A stretch of 64,000 nucleotides of DNA from Nitrospira sp. CG24C (GCA_002869885.2 NEWR02000009.1:604773-668772); one strand, 5' to 3'; positions 34,646-43,701 are shown, numbered from the stretch's first letter. The notes: generated by a model not told the origin, from the letters alone. Numbers and translations are program-made.

Positions 34646-34771
34646 GCAGGATGCTCAAAAAGTTCGTCCAGCAAGGCCGCAGCGAGTGAAGGCCCGAGGC
34701 GTACCCTTTGGGGTACGTTGAGGATCTGAACGATGCGAGAACGCTGCTGGCGGACTTTTTGAGCATCCTGC
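34646..34771. repeat. Foldback repeat, family 1 (copy 1, 126 bp)
   Basis: Ends GCAGGATGCTCAAAAAG and CTTTTTGAGCATCCTGC are perfect inverted repeats; inner stem CCAGCAAGGCCGCAGC/GCTGCTGG and an apical hairpin GTACCCTTTGGGGTAC. No coding capacity. Copies at 43484-43701 and 49332-49458. The remainder of the 317-base gap (34772-34927) shows only GGGGGTGG-type runs and no gene. Confidence 0.9.
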
Positions 34772-34927
34772 CAAAAACCCTCGCCAATTGCGGCCCATAG
34801 CCAAACTCCCCCTTCTGGTGGAGCCCCCACCCCCCCTCTTGAGGGATGGTCCAAACTCCCGAATACGGTATCCTCAGTCTGTCAAGGAAAACAGAGGAAC
34901 TGTGGCGGAACCACAGAGGAAGCACCG

Positions 34928-35344
34928 ATGAAGCTGCCCCACCCACTTTCGGGAGTCAAAAAACAGGAATCTCATTCACTCTTGGATCAGCGCTACGCTG
35001 AACGAGTTTCAATGTGGTGCCGAATCAGCTACTCCAGCCAGGTAGGCGCACGAATCATCACAGGAGAGGCAACCCTGAAAGACCTCTCCAAAACAGGCTG
35101 CAAGATCTTGAGCGCGGCCCCCTGCCCGCTAGGCAGCACTCTCACTCTGTTCCTAGACCTTAAAGATGGACAGGATCCGATGTGTCTCACCGACGTCATT
35201 GTCTCCCGAATTTCCAGGGACTCGTTTGCCGTCCGATTCCCCAAACTGTCAACAGAAGAACGGAGACGGCTGCAAGAGATGATATTGAAACATATCAGGT
35301 TGTCATCTCTGGAGGATCGACGGGCGGCATTCCGTATCGTCTAA
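34928..35344 (+). CDS. PilZ domain protein (1 of 4 in tandem)
   Basis: 138 residues. PilZ c-di-GMP site: R-Y-A-E-R (RxxxR) near residue 23 and D-L-S-K-T-G (DxSxxG) near 52, then a beta-barrel ending RDSFAVRFPKLSTEERRRL. Single-domain, no membrane segment. Both ligand motifs are intact, so c-di-GMP binding is likely. AGAGGAAGC precedes the ATG. First of four consecutive PilZ genes on the plus strand. Confidence 0.85.
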   Translation: MKLPHPLSGVKKQESHSLLDQRYAERVSMWCRISYSSQVGARIITGEATLKDLSKTGCKILSAAPCPLGSTLTLFLDLKDGQDPMCLTDVIVSRISRDSFAVRFPKLSTEERRRLQEMILKHIRLSSLEDRRAAFRIV

Positions 35345-35371
35345 ACGTCGATCCAACGCCACGGAGGGGTC

Positions 35372-35734
35372 ATGGATCCTCATGCTATCGCGCCCATTGC
35401 TACCGCAGTAGCGGAACTCCCCGGTCACTCCGATCGCCGGCATGGCAGTCGTACCCCAACGTTCTTCTCATTGTTCTATTCCTACATGGATTCCGGCCAG
35501 ACACTGATCGGTGACGGCACCGTCACCGATCTCTCATCAAGCGGGTTCGGCATACGGGGGAATCGGTCGGTCGTACCCGGCATGAACGTAACCCTCTCCA
35601 TCGACATTCCCGGAATGGAAAAGCCATTCTCCATTACCCAAAGCCGGGTCTCCTGGGCAGAAGGATGCCGATTTGGAGTGGAGATAAAGACCTTGACGTT
35701 GGAGGAGAAGAATTATCTGCGATTCTTCTTATGA
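35372..35734 (+). CDS. PilZ domain protein (2 of 4)
   Basis: 120 residues. RRHGSR supplies RxxxR and DLSSSG supplies DxSxxG; the following GFGIRGNRSVVPGM and WAEGCRFGVEI complete the barrel. Clearly closest to the third gene (shared G-(T/M)-V-T-D-L-S-S-x-G-x-G-I-R-G-N), so these two arose by duplication. GGAGGGG lies ahead of the ATG. Confidence 0.85.
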   Translation: MDPHAIAPIATAVAELPGHSDRRHGSRTPTFFSLFYSYMDSGQTLIGDGTVTDLSSSGFGIRGNRSVVPGMNVTLSIDIPGMEKPFSITQSRVSWAEGCRFGVEIKTLTLEEKNYLRFFL

Positions 35735-35802
35735 GTTCGCGTCACCCTCTCAGTCCACAACGGAGGCATCTGAGACCAGAGCAGGAACAAGGAGGTGTCC
35801 TC

Positions 35803-36189
35803 ATGAGACGACAACAGGTCGCATCTAGAAACGGGCTTCAGTCTGTGACAGAAGTGGCCAATCGAAGGCAAAGCCCCCGCCCCTCGATAGAATTCGGGTT
35901 GATGTACTCAGCCCAAGACCATTGTGGCGAGGTTCTCATGGGCGATGGCATGGTCACGGATCTCTCGTCCGCAGGATTGGGTATTCGCGGCAACGCCTCA
36001 GTCAAGCAGGGGATGGATCTCACGATCTTTCTCTACCTCCCAGATGGACAAGACCCCCTGTTTATCATGGAAGCGACGGTGGCTTGGGCTTCAGGACGTC
36101 GGTTTGGAGTCGAGATCCTCAAGATGAACCTACGGGAACGAAACCGGCTCTCGTACTTCTTGCGCTCGAATCTCGCATATTCCGATTAG
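35803..36189 (+). CDS. PilZ domain protein (3 of 4)
   Basis: 128 residues. RRQSPR gives RxxxR and DLSSAG gives DxSxxG, with GLGIRGNASVKQGMD and SGRRFGVEILKM after it. ATG 35803 is chosen for its GGAGGTG ribosome site; an open frame extends upstream into the previous gene without support. Close paralogue of gene 2. Confidence 0.85.
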   Translation: MRRQQVASRNGLQSVTEVANRRQSPRPSIEFGLMYSAQDHCGEVLMGDGMVTDLSSAGLGIRGNASVKQGMDLTIFLYLPDGQDPLFIMEATVAWASGRRFGVEILKMNLRERNRLSYFLRSNLAYSD

Positions 36190-36216
36190 ACTGTTCGCCT
36201 GCTGCAACGAGAACCA

Positions 36217-36675
36217 ATGATCGGACCACGGCGGATAGACAAACGAGTGTCGGCCCATCCCCCAGTTCAAGCTACTGGCCGCAGGGTGGCCCGGCGGATC
36301 CCTGTGCAGATCATGGCTCGCTTTTCAACAGCAGATAGCTTCAAACAGGTTGGCGATGGAATAGCCCTTGATCTGTCCGAGCGCGGGTGTAAACTCTGCA
36401 GCACACAGGCCTTGCCCATAGGACAGTCCCGGGCTCTCTACCTGACAATCCCTGAGACATCCCGTCTGGTTCTTATCTCAGAGATTCGGGTGGTCTGGAC
36501 AGCGGAAAACGAATGCGGAATCGAATTTCTTCACATCATGGCACGAGAGCAGGCCCGGCTTCGCCATTTCATTTGGAAGCAGATGAACCGGCCCACACTC
36601 AAAGGCAAGCCCCCTTCGCTCACCATCCAGGACCATTCCCGCCCACGGCGGCCACAGCTTAAATCCTTACCTTAG
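36217..36675 (+). CDS. PilZ domain protein (4 of 4)
   Basis: 152 residues. RRVARR carries RxxxR and DLSERG carries DxSxxG; ENECGIEFLHI ends the barrel, and a proline/lysine-rich tail (about 130-152) follows. More diverged than genes 2 and 3. No strong ribosome site, so it may be translated by coupling from gene 3, 27 bases upstream. Confidence 0.83.
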   Translation: MIGPRRIDKRVSAHPPVQATGRRVARRIPVQIMARFSTADSFKQVGDGIALDLSERGCKLCSTQALPIGQSRALYLTIPETSRLVLISEIRVVWTAENECGIEFLHIMAREQARLRHFIWKQMNRPTLKGKPPSLTIQDHSRPRRPQLKSLP

Positions 36676-36792
36676 CCCTTAGTAAGAGACATGGAACGAG
36701 ATCTGCCGCGCGAGGCTGGGGAGGAGAAGCTCAGAGCCTCTACCTCCCCCACTTCGAATCATGACATAACCCCAATCGTCAAACAATTCATG

Positions 36793-37443
36793 TCAGTCTG
36801 CAATTACGCCAGCACGGACACACCAGATCCGCTGATCAAAAGATTTACTGAGTCCCAATGCCATGCCGTCTTTGAGACCCACGCCCCATGTGAGGGTCGT
36901 ATTCTCCAGATGCGCCGACGATGACCAATAGTTAGCAGACTGAACGTTGAGAAATGGATGGCCCTGCGGCAGGGTCGGACCGGGAGAGGCGACAGAGGGA
37001 TCTACCAAACTGGTTAACTCTGGGAGAGCCGGCACGCGCCAACCCTTTCGGCCTCCGACGGCTTTATTGGCGCAGGCCAAGCGGCTATTCGCCGCAGATA
37101 CCCCGTTCGTCTGAGGAGACTTCTCCCAGACAAGGCCTGTTTCCTTATCTAATACCGCATCGTTGTTAAAGGCCGGCAGAACCACGAATCGCTGCGATAC
37201 CGGCAGCACCTGATCCCATCGCTGCGTGCTGCTATCCTCGGCAGCGTTACTCTTAGCGCTCTCTCCAGCTTTAGTGGCCGCCAGAACCTGATCGAGTTTC
37301 TCCAAAATTTGCCGAAGCTGCACCTGTTGCGGAGCTGCACTCTGGGCGCCAGCCGGCGTGACCCATAGGCCACCGCCCGCCAGAAGGAGTCCTCCGAGCA
37401 CAAGACTGCCCACATTCATTGCTCGAAACCGTCGTCTCTTCAT
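36793..37443 (-). CDS. Exported DUF1566 (Lcl C-terminal) domain protein
   Basis: 216 residues. Signal peptide about 8-32 (VGSLVLGGLLLAGGGLWVTPAGA), a short helical stretch (VQLRQILEKLDQVLAATKAG), then DUF1566: FVVLPAFNNDAVLDKETGLVWEK, GGRKGWRVPALPELTSLVDP, NYWSSSA and QRIWCVRAG. The domain occurs in secreted or surface proteins of unknown function with a C-type-lectin-like look. ATG 37443 has AGGAGG five bases ahead. Convergent with the PilZ array. Confidence 0.85.
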   Translation of the reverse strand: MKRRRFRAMNVGSLVLGGLLLAGGGLWVTPAGAQSAAPQQVQLRQILEKLDQVLAATKAGESAKSNAAEDSSTQRWDQVLPVSQRFVVLPAFNNDAVLDKETGLVWEKSPQTNGVSAANSRLACANKAVGGRKGWRVPALPELTSLVDPSVASPGPTLPQGHPFLNVQSANYWSSSAHLENTTLTWGVGLKDGMALGLSKSFDQRIWCVRAGVIAD

Positions 37444-37445
37444 CA

Positions 37446-37646
37446 CTACCTCCTTGTTGGTTGTGTTGATATGACGTTAGGATGCCATCGCTGAAACGCT
37501 GTATCTAACGCCGATCCGAGACGGACCAGCCTACTGGGTGAAAAAACGATGGCTGCACAATTAGGCGCCGAGTGGCGCACCAGCGGGGATAAACGAGAGT
37601 CCGCCGACAGGGAATACATCAACCGTTGAACGCGGGTGAGATCCAT
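37446..37646 (-). CDS. Possible leader peptide gene (66 aa) before the DUF1566 gene
   Basis: An open frame starts at ATG 37646 with GAGG ahead, 16 bases after the predicted transcription start, and its TAG stop lies inside the ribosome site of the DUF1566 gene. The predicted peptide (MDLTRVQRLMYSLS... ending TQPTRR) has no known family. The arrangement would couple translation, but the frame could also be chance. Confidence 0.3.
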   Translation of the reverse strand: MDLTRVQRLMYSLSADSRLSPLVRHSAPNCAAIVFSPSRLVRLGSALDTAFQRWHPNVISTQPTRR

Positions 37647-37668
37647 AGCCGCCTCGCGAAGATTCCGG

Positions 37669-37697
37669 CTTATACGCAGATTGTTTTCCCCTGTCAA
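37669..37697 (-). promoter_or_regulatory. Sigma-70 promoter for the DUF1566 gene
   Basis: Minus strand TTGACA (37692-37697), 17-base spacer, TATAAG (37669-37674). Near-consensus. The 5' leader to the DUF1566 start is about 215 bases. Between here and tetR (to 37838) nothing further is recognised. Confidence 0.7.
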
Positions 37698-37838
37698 GCG
37701 CCTCCGATGAAAGGGAAACGGCTTGAACATTGCTTCCACATTCATCACCAGCCACGACCGTATACGCCCTACCAAACAAGTCGCGTGCAGTTACTGTCCA
37801 ATGCTTGCCCCTTGGAATCGCTGCATGCTAGGGTTCGG

Positions 37839-37858
37839 GTGAGTAAGCACTCACTTAC
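37839..37858. promoter_or_regulatory. Candidate TetR-family operator upstream of the tetR gene
   Basis: GTGAGT-AAGC-ACTCAC (37839-37854) overlapped by GTAAG-CACTCA-CTTAC (37843-37858): two overlapping inverted repeats ending one base before the tetR ATG at 37860. Such overlapping dyads are typical TetR-family sites and suggest auto-repression of the efflux operon. Confidence 0.65.
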
Positions 37859-37859
37859 C

Positions 37860-38525
37860 ATGAAGAAACGGACGACACAGACCACGAACGGGAACGGGCA
37901 GCGGGCTTCAGCGCGCGACCGTCAGGCCAGCCTCATCGTGGCCGCCGCATCGCTCTTCGCCGGAAAAGGGTTCAACGGCACCACCACAAAAGAAATTGCC
38001 AAAGCCGCGGGCGTGAGTGAGGCGCTGGTCTTCAAGTATTTCCCGACGAAACGAACGCTCTACGCCGCAATCCTGGCAGAAAAAGTGACCGTCAACGAAC
38101 TGCTCGACGCAGTGGAGGCTGCAGCCAAAACACACGACGATCATCGTGTGTTTACGATGATTGCGAGCTATCGCATTCGCCCCGGCGTCGATTCGACACT
38201 CTTACGACTCCTCCTATTCAGTGCGCTGGAAGGGCACGAACTATCCGACATGTTCTTCGGCAAGCACCACAAGGTGTTCTACGACCACCTTGCCGCATAT
38301 ATCCGTACAAGGATTGAAGACGGCGCATTCCGTCCGGTCGATCCCCTCCTGGCGGCCCGCGCGTTCATCGGCATGGTCGTCCATCATCGTCTGCTCCATG
38401 AGATATTCGGAGTCCCGATGCATCAATCCCATGAAGACACGGTGGCAACCTATGTCGATCTCTTCCTTACCGGACTGATCAAGACGCCGGTCGACCGTAA
38501 GGTACCGGGGAGGCGATCGCGATGA
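37860..38525 (+). CDS. TetR/AcrR family transcriptional regulator
   Basis: 221 residues. N-terminal helix-turn-helix TTKEIAKAAGVSEALVFKYF followed by PTKRTLYAAIL (TetR signature); the C-terminal ligand domain is alpha-helical and unassigned. Its stop overlaps the start of the membrane-fusion gene by four bases, so it is the first gene of a tetR-MFP-RND operon and probably represses it through the dyad at the start codon. Inducer unknown. Confidence 0.92.
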   Translation: MKKRTTQTTNGNGQRASARDRQASLIVAAASLFAGKGFNGTTTKEIAKAAGVSEALVFKYFPTKRTLYAAILAEKVTVNELLDAVEAAAKTHDDHRVFTMIASYRIRPGVDSTLLRLLLFSALEGHELSDMFFGKHHKVFYDHLAAYIRTRIEDGAFRPVDPLLAARAFIGMVVHHRLLHEIFGVPMHQSHEDTVATYVDLFLTGLIKTPVDRKVPGRRSR

Positions 38526-39709
38526 ATCCCCTGAAACAACATCCGATTGTCACGCTCGGGGTTATCATTTTCTTTGCGATCACGGCCCTCGTCGTGTTTC
38601 GTCTCAGCAGCGGCGCTAAGACCGATGCCCGCAAATCCCGCATCATTACCGTCGCCACCGTGGCGCCGCTGAAACAAGATCTCGACATTCGACTCACCTA
38701 TACCGCCGACATCACTCCCAACCAGTCGGTCAATTTGTTCTCACGGGTGAACGGCTACATCGCAAAAATCTATGTCGACAAAGGCGACCTGGTCAAAGCC
38801 AACCAGCTTCTGATCGAGATCGACCACTCGGATTATCGGCATGCCGTCGACCAGGCCAAGGCAAACCTGGCTGCAGCCAAAGCGAGAGTCTCACAGCAGG
38901 ATGCCAGCGTCCGCAACACCACCCTCACGCTCAATCGGATGCAAGCATTGATCAAAGACCAATTTGTCTCGCAGCAAGATCTGGACAACGCCCAGGTTGC
39001 GTACGACGCGGCGGCGGCGGCACTCGACTCGCTCCGCGCGCAGGTCCAACAAATGGAAGTCGCCCTGGCGCAGGCCGAGACGAACCTGGCCTACTCGTAT
39101 ATCCGTGCGCCCTTCGCTGGTTACGTGGCCGAACGCAACCTCGATCTCGGCTCCTATGTCAGCGGGACAACTGCCGGCACCTCTACCATCTCGCGTGGGA
39201 TTCTCACCCTCCATGAGATCCAGACGGTCCGCATTCTGATCGAGGTCGTCGAGAAGGACATCCCGCTCATCCAGGCAGGCCAAAAGGTGGAAGTTCGCGC
39301 CGAGGCTTATCCTAATCGTATCTTCGAGGGCACGGTCACCCGCATCGTCCAAGCGCTGAACCGTGCCACCCGCACGATGACGATCGAGGTGGATCTCCCC
39401 AATAAAGATCATGTCTTGAAGGGCGGCATGTTCGCCCGAGTAGAGGTTCTGGTCGGTGCCCATCGGAACGCGATTCAGATTCCCCTCGACGCAGTAAGTC
39501 GGCTGGAAGACTCCCAATATGTCTACATTGTGCGCGAAGAAAAGGCCCAGCGGGTACCGGTGGAAATCGGAGTCCGCGACCAGAACAAGGTGGAGATCAC
39601 CAAGGGCTTGGACGGTTCGGAGCAGGTAATCGTCTCCGGGAAAGATCTCGTGCACGACGGCAGTCCCGTGCAGACGCAACCGCTTGAACCCGTGAAGTGT
39701 GAGGGGTAA
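38522..39709 (+). CDS. RND efflux periplasmic adaptor (membrane fusion protein)
   Basis: 395 residues. One N-terminal anchor (about 10-30), lipoyl halves VNLFSRVNGYIAKIYVDKGD and APFAGYVAERNLDLGSYV, a coiled-coil hairpin (about 110-185) and a beta-barrel/membrane-proximal domain with VPVEIGVRDQNKVEITKGLDG. HlyD/AcrA family. No lipobox; anchored by the uncleaved helix. Partner of the RND pump downstream. An outer-membrane TolC-like channel is not in the operon. Confidence 0.93.
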   Translation: MNPLKQHPIVTLGVIIFFAITALVVFRLSSGAKTDARKSRIITVATVAPLKQDLDIRLTYTADITPNQSVNLFSRVNGYIAKIYVDKGDLVKANQLLIEIDHSDYRHAVDQAKANLAAAKARVSQQDASVRNTTLTLNRMQALIKDQFVSQQDLDNAQVAYDAAAAALDSLRAQVQQMEVALAQAETNLAYSYIRAPFAGYVAERNLDLGSYVSGTTAGTSTISRGILTLHEIQTVRILIEVVEKDIPLIQAGQKVEVRAEAYPNRIFEGTVTRIVQALNRATRTMTIEVDLPNKDHVLKGGMFARVEVLVGAHRNAIQIPLDAVSRLEDSQYVYIVREEKAQRVPVEIGVRDQNKVEITKGLDGSEQVIVSGKDLVHDGSPVQTQPLEPVKCEG

Positions 39710-39813
39710 GGCGAGAGGCGTATGTTGAAATCATCTTTCTGTCTTCCAATTCTATATTCATCCCCTAACGCCTTACGCCTCACCCCTCACGTTCCACCTC
39801 TCACGTCTTCATC

Positions 39814-42800
39814 ATGTGGCTGACCCTCCTCGCACTTCGCAACGGTATCGGCATTCTGATGCTGTCCTTGGCCATGGTGATCCTGGGCGCCACCTCCGTC
39901 CAGCGATTACCGGTGGATCTCTTCCCCCAAATTCAAGTGCCAGTTGCCTTCGTCGGCGTCATCTATAAAGGCGCGCCGCCGCTCGACATCGAACAGAGTG
40001 TCGTCTATCCCATTGAGAAGGCCGTCAGTTCTGCGTCGAACGTCGAGCATGTCGAGTCGTTTGCCAAGCAGGGCATCGGCGCGGTGCAGATCTGGTTCAA
40101 CTGGGGCGCGGACATTAACGTCGGCCAGATGGAGGTCATGCAACGCGTCACTCAAATTCTCAATAGTCTCCCTCCCGGCATCCTGCAACCCTTTATCGTC
40201 AAATTCGATGTCTCCAATATCCCTGTCTCTCTCGTGACGGTTTCCAGCGATGATCTCGACGAACGGGCTCTGTACGATCTGGCCTCTAATACGATTGCCC
40301 CGCAGATTGAACAGATCGCCAACGTCGCCGCCGCCACCGTGGAAGGCGGAAAGATCCGCCAGATCAATATCAACCTCGACCCGGCGCTCTTGAACGCCCG
40401 GAGCCTTTCGATCCTCGACGTCGTCAAATCCGTGAAAGCCGCCAACATCATCCTTCCTTCGGGCGACATCAAAGCCGGCAATCTGGACTACAACGTCTTC
40501 ACCAATAATCAATTCCGCTCCGTCGACCCGATTCAGGACGTGATCGTGAAGGTCAATCAACAGGGCAGTCCCGTGCGCGTAAGGGATGTCGGAACTGTGA
40601 CTGATTCGTCTGACATTCAGACCAACATCGTCAGAACGGACGGGACCAGGGCCGTGTATCTTCGGGTCAACAAGCAGCCCATCGCCAATACCGTGGCAGT
40701 GGTCGATGCCCTGCGCACGGCCTTGCCGAAGATGGTCGGCATTCCGCCCGGCGTAAAAGTCGGCATTTCCTTCGACCAATCGGTCTATATCCGCCAGTCC
40801 ATCAGCAACCTCATCGAACAGGCGCTGCATGGATCGCTGCTGGCGGCTGCGGTCATCTTGATTTTTCTCCGAAACTTTACGAGCACGCTGATCATTTCTG
40901 TCGCCATTCCCCTCTCGATCATGGTGACCTTCATCGTATTGTACTTCTCAGGGCAAACCCTGAACGTGTTCACCCTGGGAGGCTTGGCCCTTGGGATCGG
41001 ACGGCTCGTCGACGATTCCATTGTCGAACTTGAGAACATTCAACGCCATCTCAATACCACGGCCCGCCGCTGGGACGCGATCCTGGAAGCGGCCCGCGAG
41101 GTGGCGATGCCTATTCTCGCCTCGACGGTCACCACCGTCGTCGTCTTCCTCCCGATTTTCTTCGTCGCCGGGATTGCCCGCTTGCTCCTGATTCCCCTGA
41201 CCATCACAATCGCGATCTCACTGTTTACCTCCTTCTTCGTCTCCCGCACGGTCACCCCTGCGCTCTGCTACCGGTTCCTCAAGCCGGAACAGGAGTCTCA
41301 CCGTTCGATGCCTGCCTGGTTCGTTCGCCTGATGGATTGGAGCCGTGAACGGTATGAGTCGTTGGACAAGGGCTACGAGGAGTCGCTCCGCTGGGTCTTG
41401 GCCCATCGCTGGCGCTTCATCGCGGGCGTCCTGCTCATCTTCACTGCCTCGCTCACTCTGGCGCCCAAGATCGGTACGGAATTTTTACCGGTGTCGGATG
41501 AAAGCCAGTTCCGCATTGTCCTGCGCGGACCGGTCGGTCAGCGAGTGGAGAAAACCGAGCAGCAAGTGGCGGAAATCGAACGGGTACTGCGGGCACAGAT
41601 CCCTGTCGAAGAACTGGAAACCATTGTCTCCAGTACCGGCGTGTTGGCCCAGGGCCGCTCCTCCCTGTTCAACCCGAATACCGGCCCCCATACATCGAGC
41701 ATCTCAGTCCATCTCGTCACGCCGGATAAGCGGAAACGAAACCAAGTGCAAATCATGAACGACGTAAGGCCCAAAGTCCTCAAACTCTTTCCGGGCGTCG
41801 CGATGTTTTTCGACCCGGGCGGGCTCATCAAGCGAGTCACCAGCTTTGGGTCTCAGAAATCCGTCGACGTGGAAATTTACGGCTACGATTTTGAAAAAGC
41901 GCGGGGGGTGATCCGGCAAGTCGAAAGCGTGATGCAGCAAATACCGGGGTTGGCCGACATCGAAGTCAGCCGCGAGGAGAACTATCCCGAAGTCAATGTG
42001 GTGGTGGATCGAGAGAAGGCCGCCCTCCTTGGCATCAGTGAAACGGACGTCGCCAACGCCGTGCTCTTCTCACTCAACGGCAACGGCCCCACAGACCCCA
42101 TCATTTACACCGACCCCCAGAATGGGAACGAATACTACATCAGCGCCTGGCTTGCAGAAGAACACCGAAAGGATTTCACGGACATCGAGAACATCATTTT
42201 GACCGGACGAACAGGAGAGCCAGTCCTTCTGAAAAACGTCGCCTCGCTTAAACTCAACGCCGGCCCGGTGAAGATCGACCGCAAGTACTTTCAGCGGGTG
42301 GTCCATGTGACCGCTAACCCGGTGGATCGGGACCTCGGCGCCGTCGCCGCCGACCTGGAGGCAGCCATTGCCAAAATCCAGCTTCCTTCCGGCTTCAGCA
42401 TCCGGTTGGCCGGTCAGATTCAACAACAGCGGGAAACCTTTGAGGGCCTGTTGTTTGCGACGGCCCTGGCACTGGTCCTCGTGTACATGGTGATGGCCGC
42501 GCAGTTCAAATCGCTGATCGACCCCTTCATCATCATGTTTTCGGTCCCGATGGGCCTTCCTGGCGTAATCCTAATCCTCTTCCTGACCGATACTACTCTC
42601 TCCACCACGTCGATGATGGGTATCATCATGATGTTGGGCATCGTGGTCTCGAACGGCGTCCTGCTCGTCGACTATACGAACGTGCTGCGTCGGCGAGGGC
42701 GGGAGTTGCACGACGCGGCAGTCACCGCGGCAAAGACGCGACTCCGGCCCATTCTGATGACCTCCCTCGCCACCGTATTAGGGCTCCTCCCTATGGCCAT

Positions 42801-42993
42801 CGGCTGGGGAACCGGCGGCGAAACGAATGCCCCGTTAGCGCGCGCAGTCGTCGGGGGGCTCAGCGTCTCGACGATCCTCACGCTCTTTCTCATCCCCACG
42901 GTCTATGTGATCTTAGAGGAACGGTTTTCCCGCCACCCGGACAAGACACCGGAAAATGTCGATTGGATTCCGGCAGAACCGGCTGGCCGATGA
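39814..42993 (+). CDS. RND-family efflux pump, HAE1 type inner-membrane transporter
   Basis: 1059 residues, two tandem halves with 12 membrane segments and two large periplasmic loops. Seen: LPVDLFPQIQVP, AIPLSIMVTFIVLYFSGQTLN, RLVDDSIVELENIQRH (the two proton-relay Asp of TM4), VMAAQFKSLIDPFIIMFSVP and MLGIVVSNGVLLVDYTN. Proton-driven export of hydrophobic compounds. A 104-base spacer of TCACG-type words separates it from the adaptor gene and no ribosome site is visible before the ATG. Substrate not predictable. Confidence 0.94.
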   Translation: MWLTLLALRNGIGILMLSLAMVILGATSVQRLPVDLFPQIQVPVAFVGVIYKGAPPLDIEQSVVYPIEKAVSSASNVEHVESFAKQGIGAVQIWFNWGADINVGQMEVMQRVTQILNSLPPGILQPFIVKFDVSNIPVSLVTVSSDDLDERALYDLASNTIAPQIEQIANVAAATVEGGKIRQININLDPALLNARSLSILDVVKSVKAANIILPSGDIKAGNLDYNVFTNNQFRSVDPIQDVIVKVNQQGSPVRVRDVGTVTDSSDIQTNIVRTDGTRAVYLRVNKQPIANTVAVVDALRTALPKMVGIPPGVKVGISFDQSVYIRQSISNLIEQALHGSLLAAAVILIFLRNFTSTLIISVAIPLSIMVTFIVLYFSGQTLNVFTLGGLALGIGRLVDDSIVELENIQRHLNTTARRWDAILEAAREVAMPILASTVTTVVVFLPIFFVAGIARLLLIPLTITIAISLFTSFFVSRTVTPALCYRFLKPEQESHRSMPAWFVRLMDWSRERYESLDKGYEESLRWVLAHRWRFIAGVLLIFTASLTLAPKIGTEFLPVSDESQFRIVLRGPVGQRVEKTEQQVAEIERVLRAQIPVEELETIVSSTGVLAQGRSSLFNPNTGPHTSSISVHLVTPDKRKRNQVQIMNDVRPKVLKLFPGVAMFFDPGGLIKRVTSFGSQKSVDVEIYGYDFEKARGVIRQVESVMQQIPGLADIEVSREENYPEVNVVVDREKAALLGISETDVANAVLFSLNGNGPTDPIIYTDPQNGNEYYISAWLAEEHRKDFTDIENIILTGRTGEPVLLKNVASLKLNAGPVKIDRKYFQRVVHVTANPVDRDLGAVAADLEAAIAKIQLPSGFSIRLAGQIQQQRETFEGLLFATALALVLVYMVMAAQFKSLIDPFIIMFSVPMGLPGVILILFLTDTTLSTTSMMGIIMMLGIVVSNGVLLVDYTNVLRRRGRELHDAAVTAAKTRLRPILMTSLATVLGLLPMAIGWGTGGETNAPLARAVVGGLSVSTILTLFLIPTVYVILEERFSRHPDKTPENVDWIPAEPAGR

Positions 42994-43029
42994 GCCGCGG
43001 CGCGTGAAGGGCGAGACTTGCGAGAAAGG

Positions 43030-43105
43030 CGCGATTTAAAGTTCTAAGTTCTGGGTTCGAAGTTCAGAAAACCTCGAACTTCGGACATCGAACCCTCAGC
43101 TGTCT
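43030..43105. repeat. Intergenic inverted word repeat (GTTCGAAGTTC/GAACTTCG)
   Basis: GTTCTAAGTTCTGGGTTCGA and AGTTCAGAAAACCTCGAACTTCGG with CATCGAACC form a loose hairpin between the convergent RND and SCP2 genes; it may act as a terminator. The same words occur at 50905-50965 and 59111-59294. Confidence 0.55.
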
Positions 43106-43128
43106 CGCTCGGCCATGCTGCGGAGATG

Positions 43129-43461
43129 TTACCCGACAGTTGGGAAAAGCGCCTTCAGTTGCATTGCCAAACCGATGTCTCCGCTGATCTTGAGCCGACC
43201 GGACATGGCGACAGCAGTTCCGCTTAACTGGCCCTTCAGAACCTTGATGCAGTCTTCTCCTCCCATCGAGAGTACAACGTGAGGGTTCTCATGCGTTCCC
43301 TCCACGATCTGACAAACCCCCTCCCGGATGGTGAGAATGTACTGCCCTCCCTGTGCGCCGCTCAGATCGAATTGGTAGACCGCGTCAAGATCTTCTGCGG
43401 CATCTGAATCGAGCTGGTCAGGAAGAAGCTGAAAGAACTCTTTGACTGTGGTGGGGCTCAT
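43129..43461 (-). CDS. SCP2 sterol-binding domain protein
   Basis: 110 residues, single SCP-2 domain: VKEFFQLLPDQL, YQFDLSGAQGGQYILTIREG, NPHVVLSMGGEDCIKVLKGQ and AVAMSGRLKISGDIGLAMQL. The fold has a hydrophobic tunnel and binds lipids or acyl chains. Stand-alone bacterial members have no fixed role; a link to hopanoid or lipid handling is only a guess. Isolated gene. Confidence 0.88.
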   Translation of the reverse strand: MSPTTVKEFFQLLPDQLDSDAAEDLDAVYQFDLSGAQGGQYILTIREGVCQIVEGTHENPHVVLSMGGEDCIKVLKGQLSGTAVAMSGRLKISGDIGLAMQLKALFPTVG

Positions 43462-43483
43462 GGTTCGTGGGAAGGCTGCTTTA

Positions 43484-43701
43484 GCAGGATGCTGAAAAAG
43501 TCTCAGTTCTCACCCGCCCAACCCAGGCGCACCGAGACGCGCCTTTCACCAGGCAGCGTTCTCGCCTCGAAAGCATCCTCAACGTAGCCCACTCGGAGAA
43601 CAAGCTGTCTTGGCAGCTTGGGGCGGGCGGGTGAGAAATGCTACGCCTCCGGTGCTTTCATCGGCTGCGGCCTTGCTGGACGGCCTTTTTGAGCATCCTG
43701 C
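43484..43701. repeat. Foldback repeat, family 1 (copy 2) containing a family B unit
   Basis: Outer ends GCAGGATGCTGAAAAAG and CTTTTTGAGCATCCTGC, inner GGCTGCGGCCTTGCTGGACG matching copy 1. Inside, 43507-43637 is a second hairpin bounded by TTCTCACCCGCCCAACCC and GGGCGGGCGGGTGAGAA, which is the reverse complement relative of 47241-47371. A nested or recombined element. Confidence 0.85.

Noticed and set aside
38891..42426. Long minus-strand frames opposite the efflux adaptor and RND genes
   Set aside because: Composition mirrors codon bias of the sense genes; no recognisable domain.
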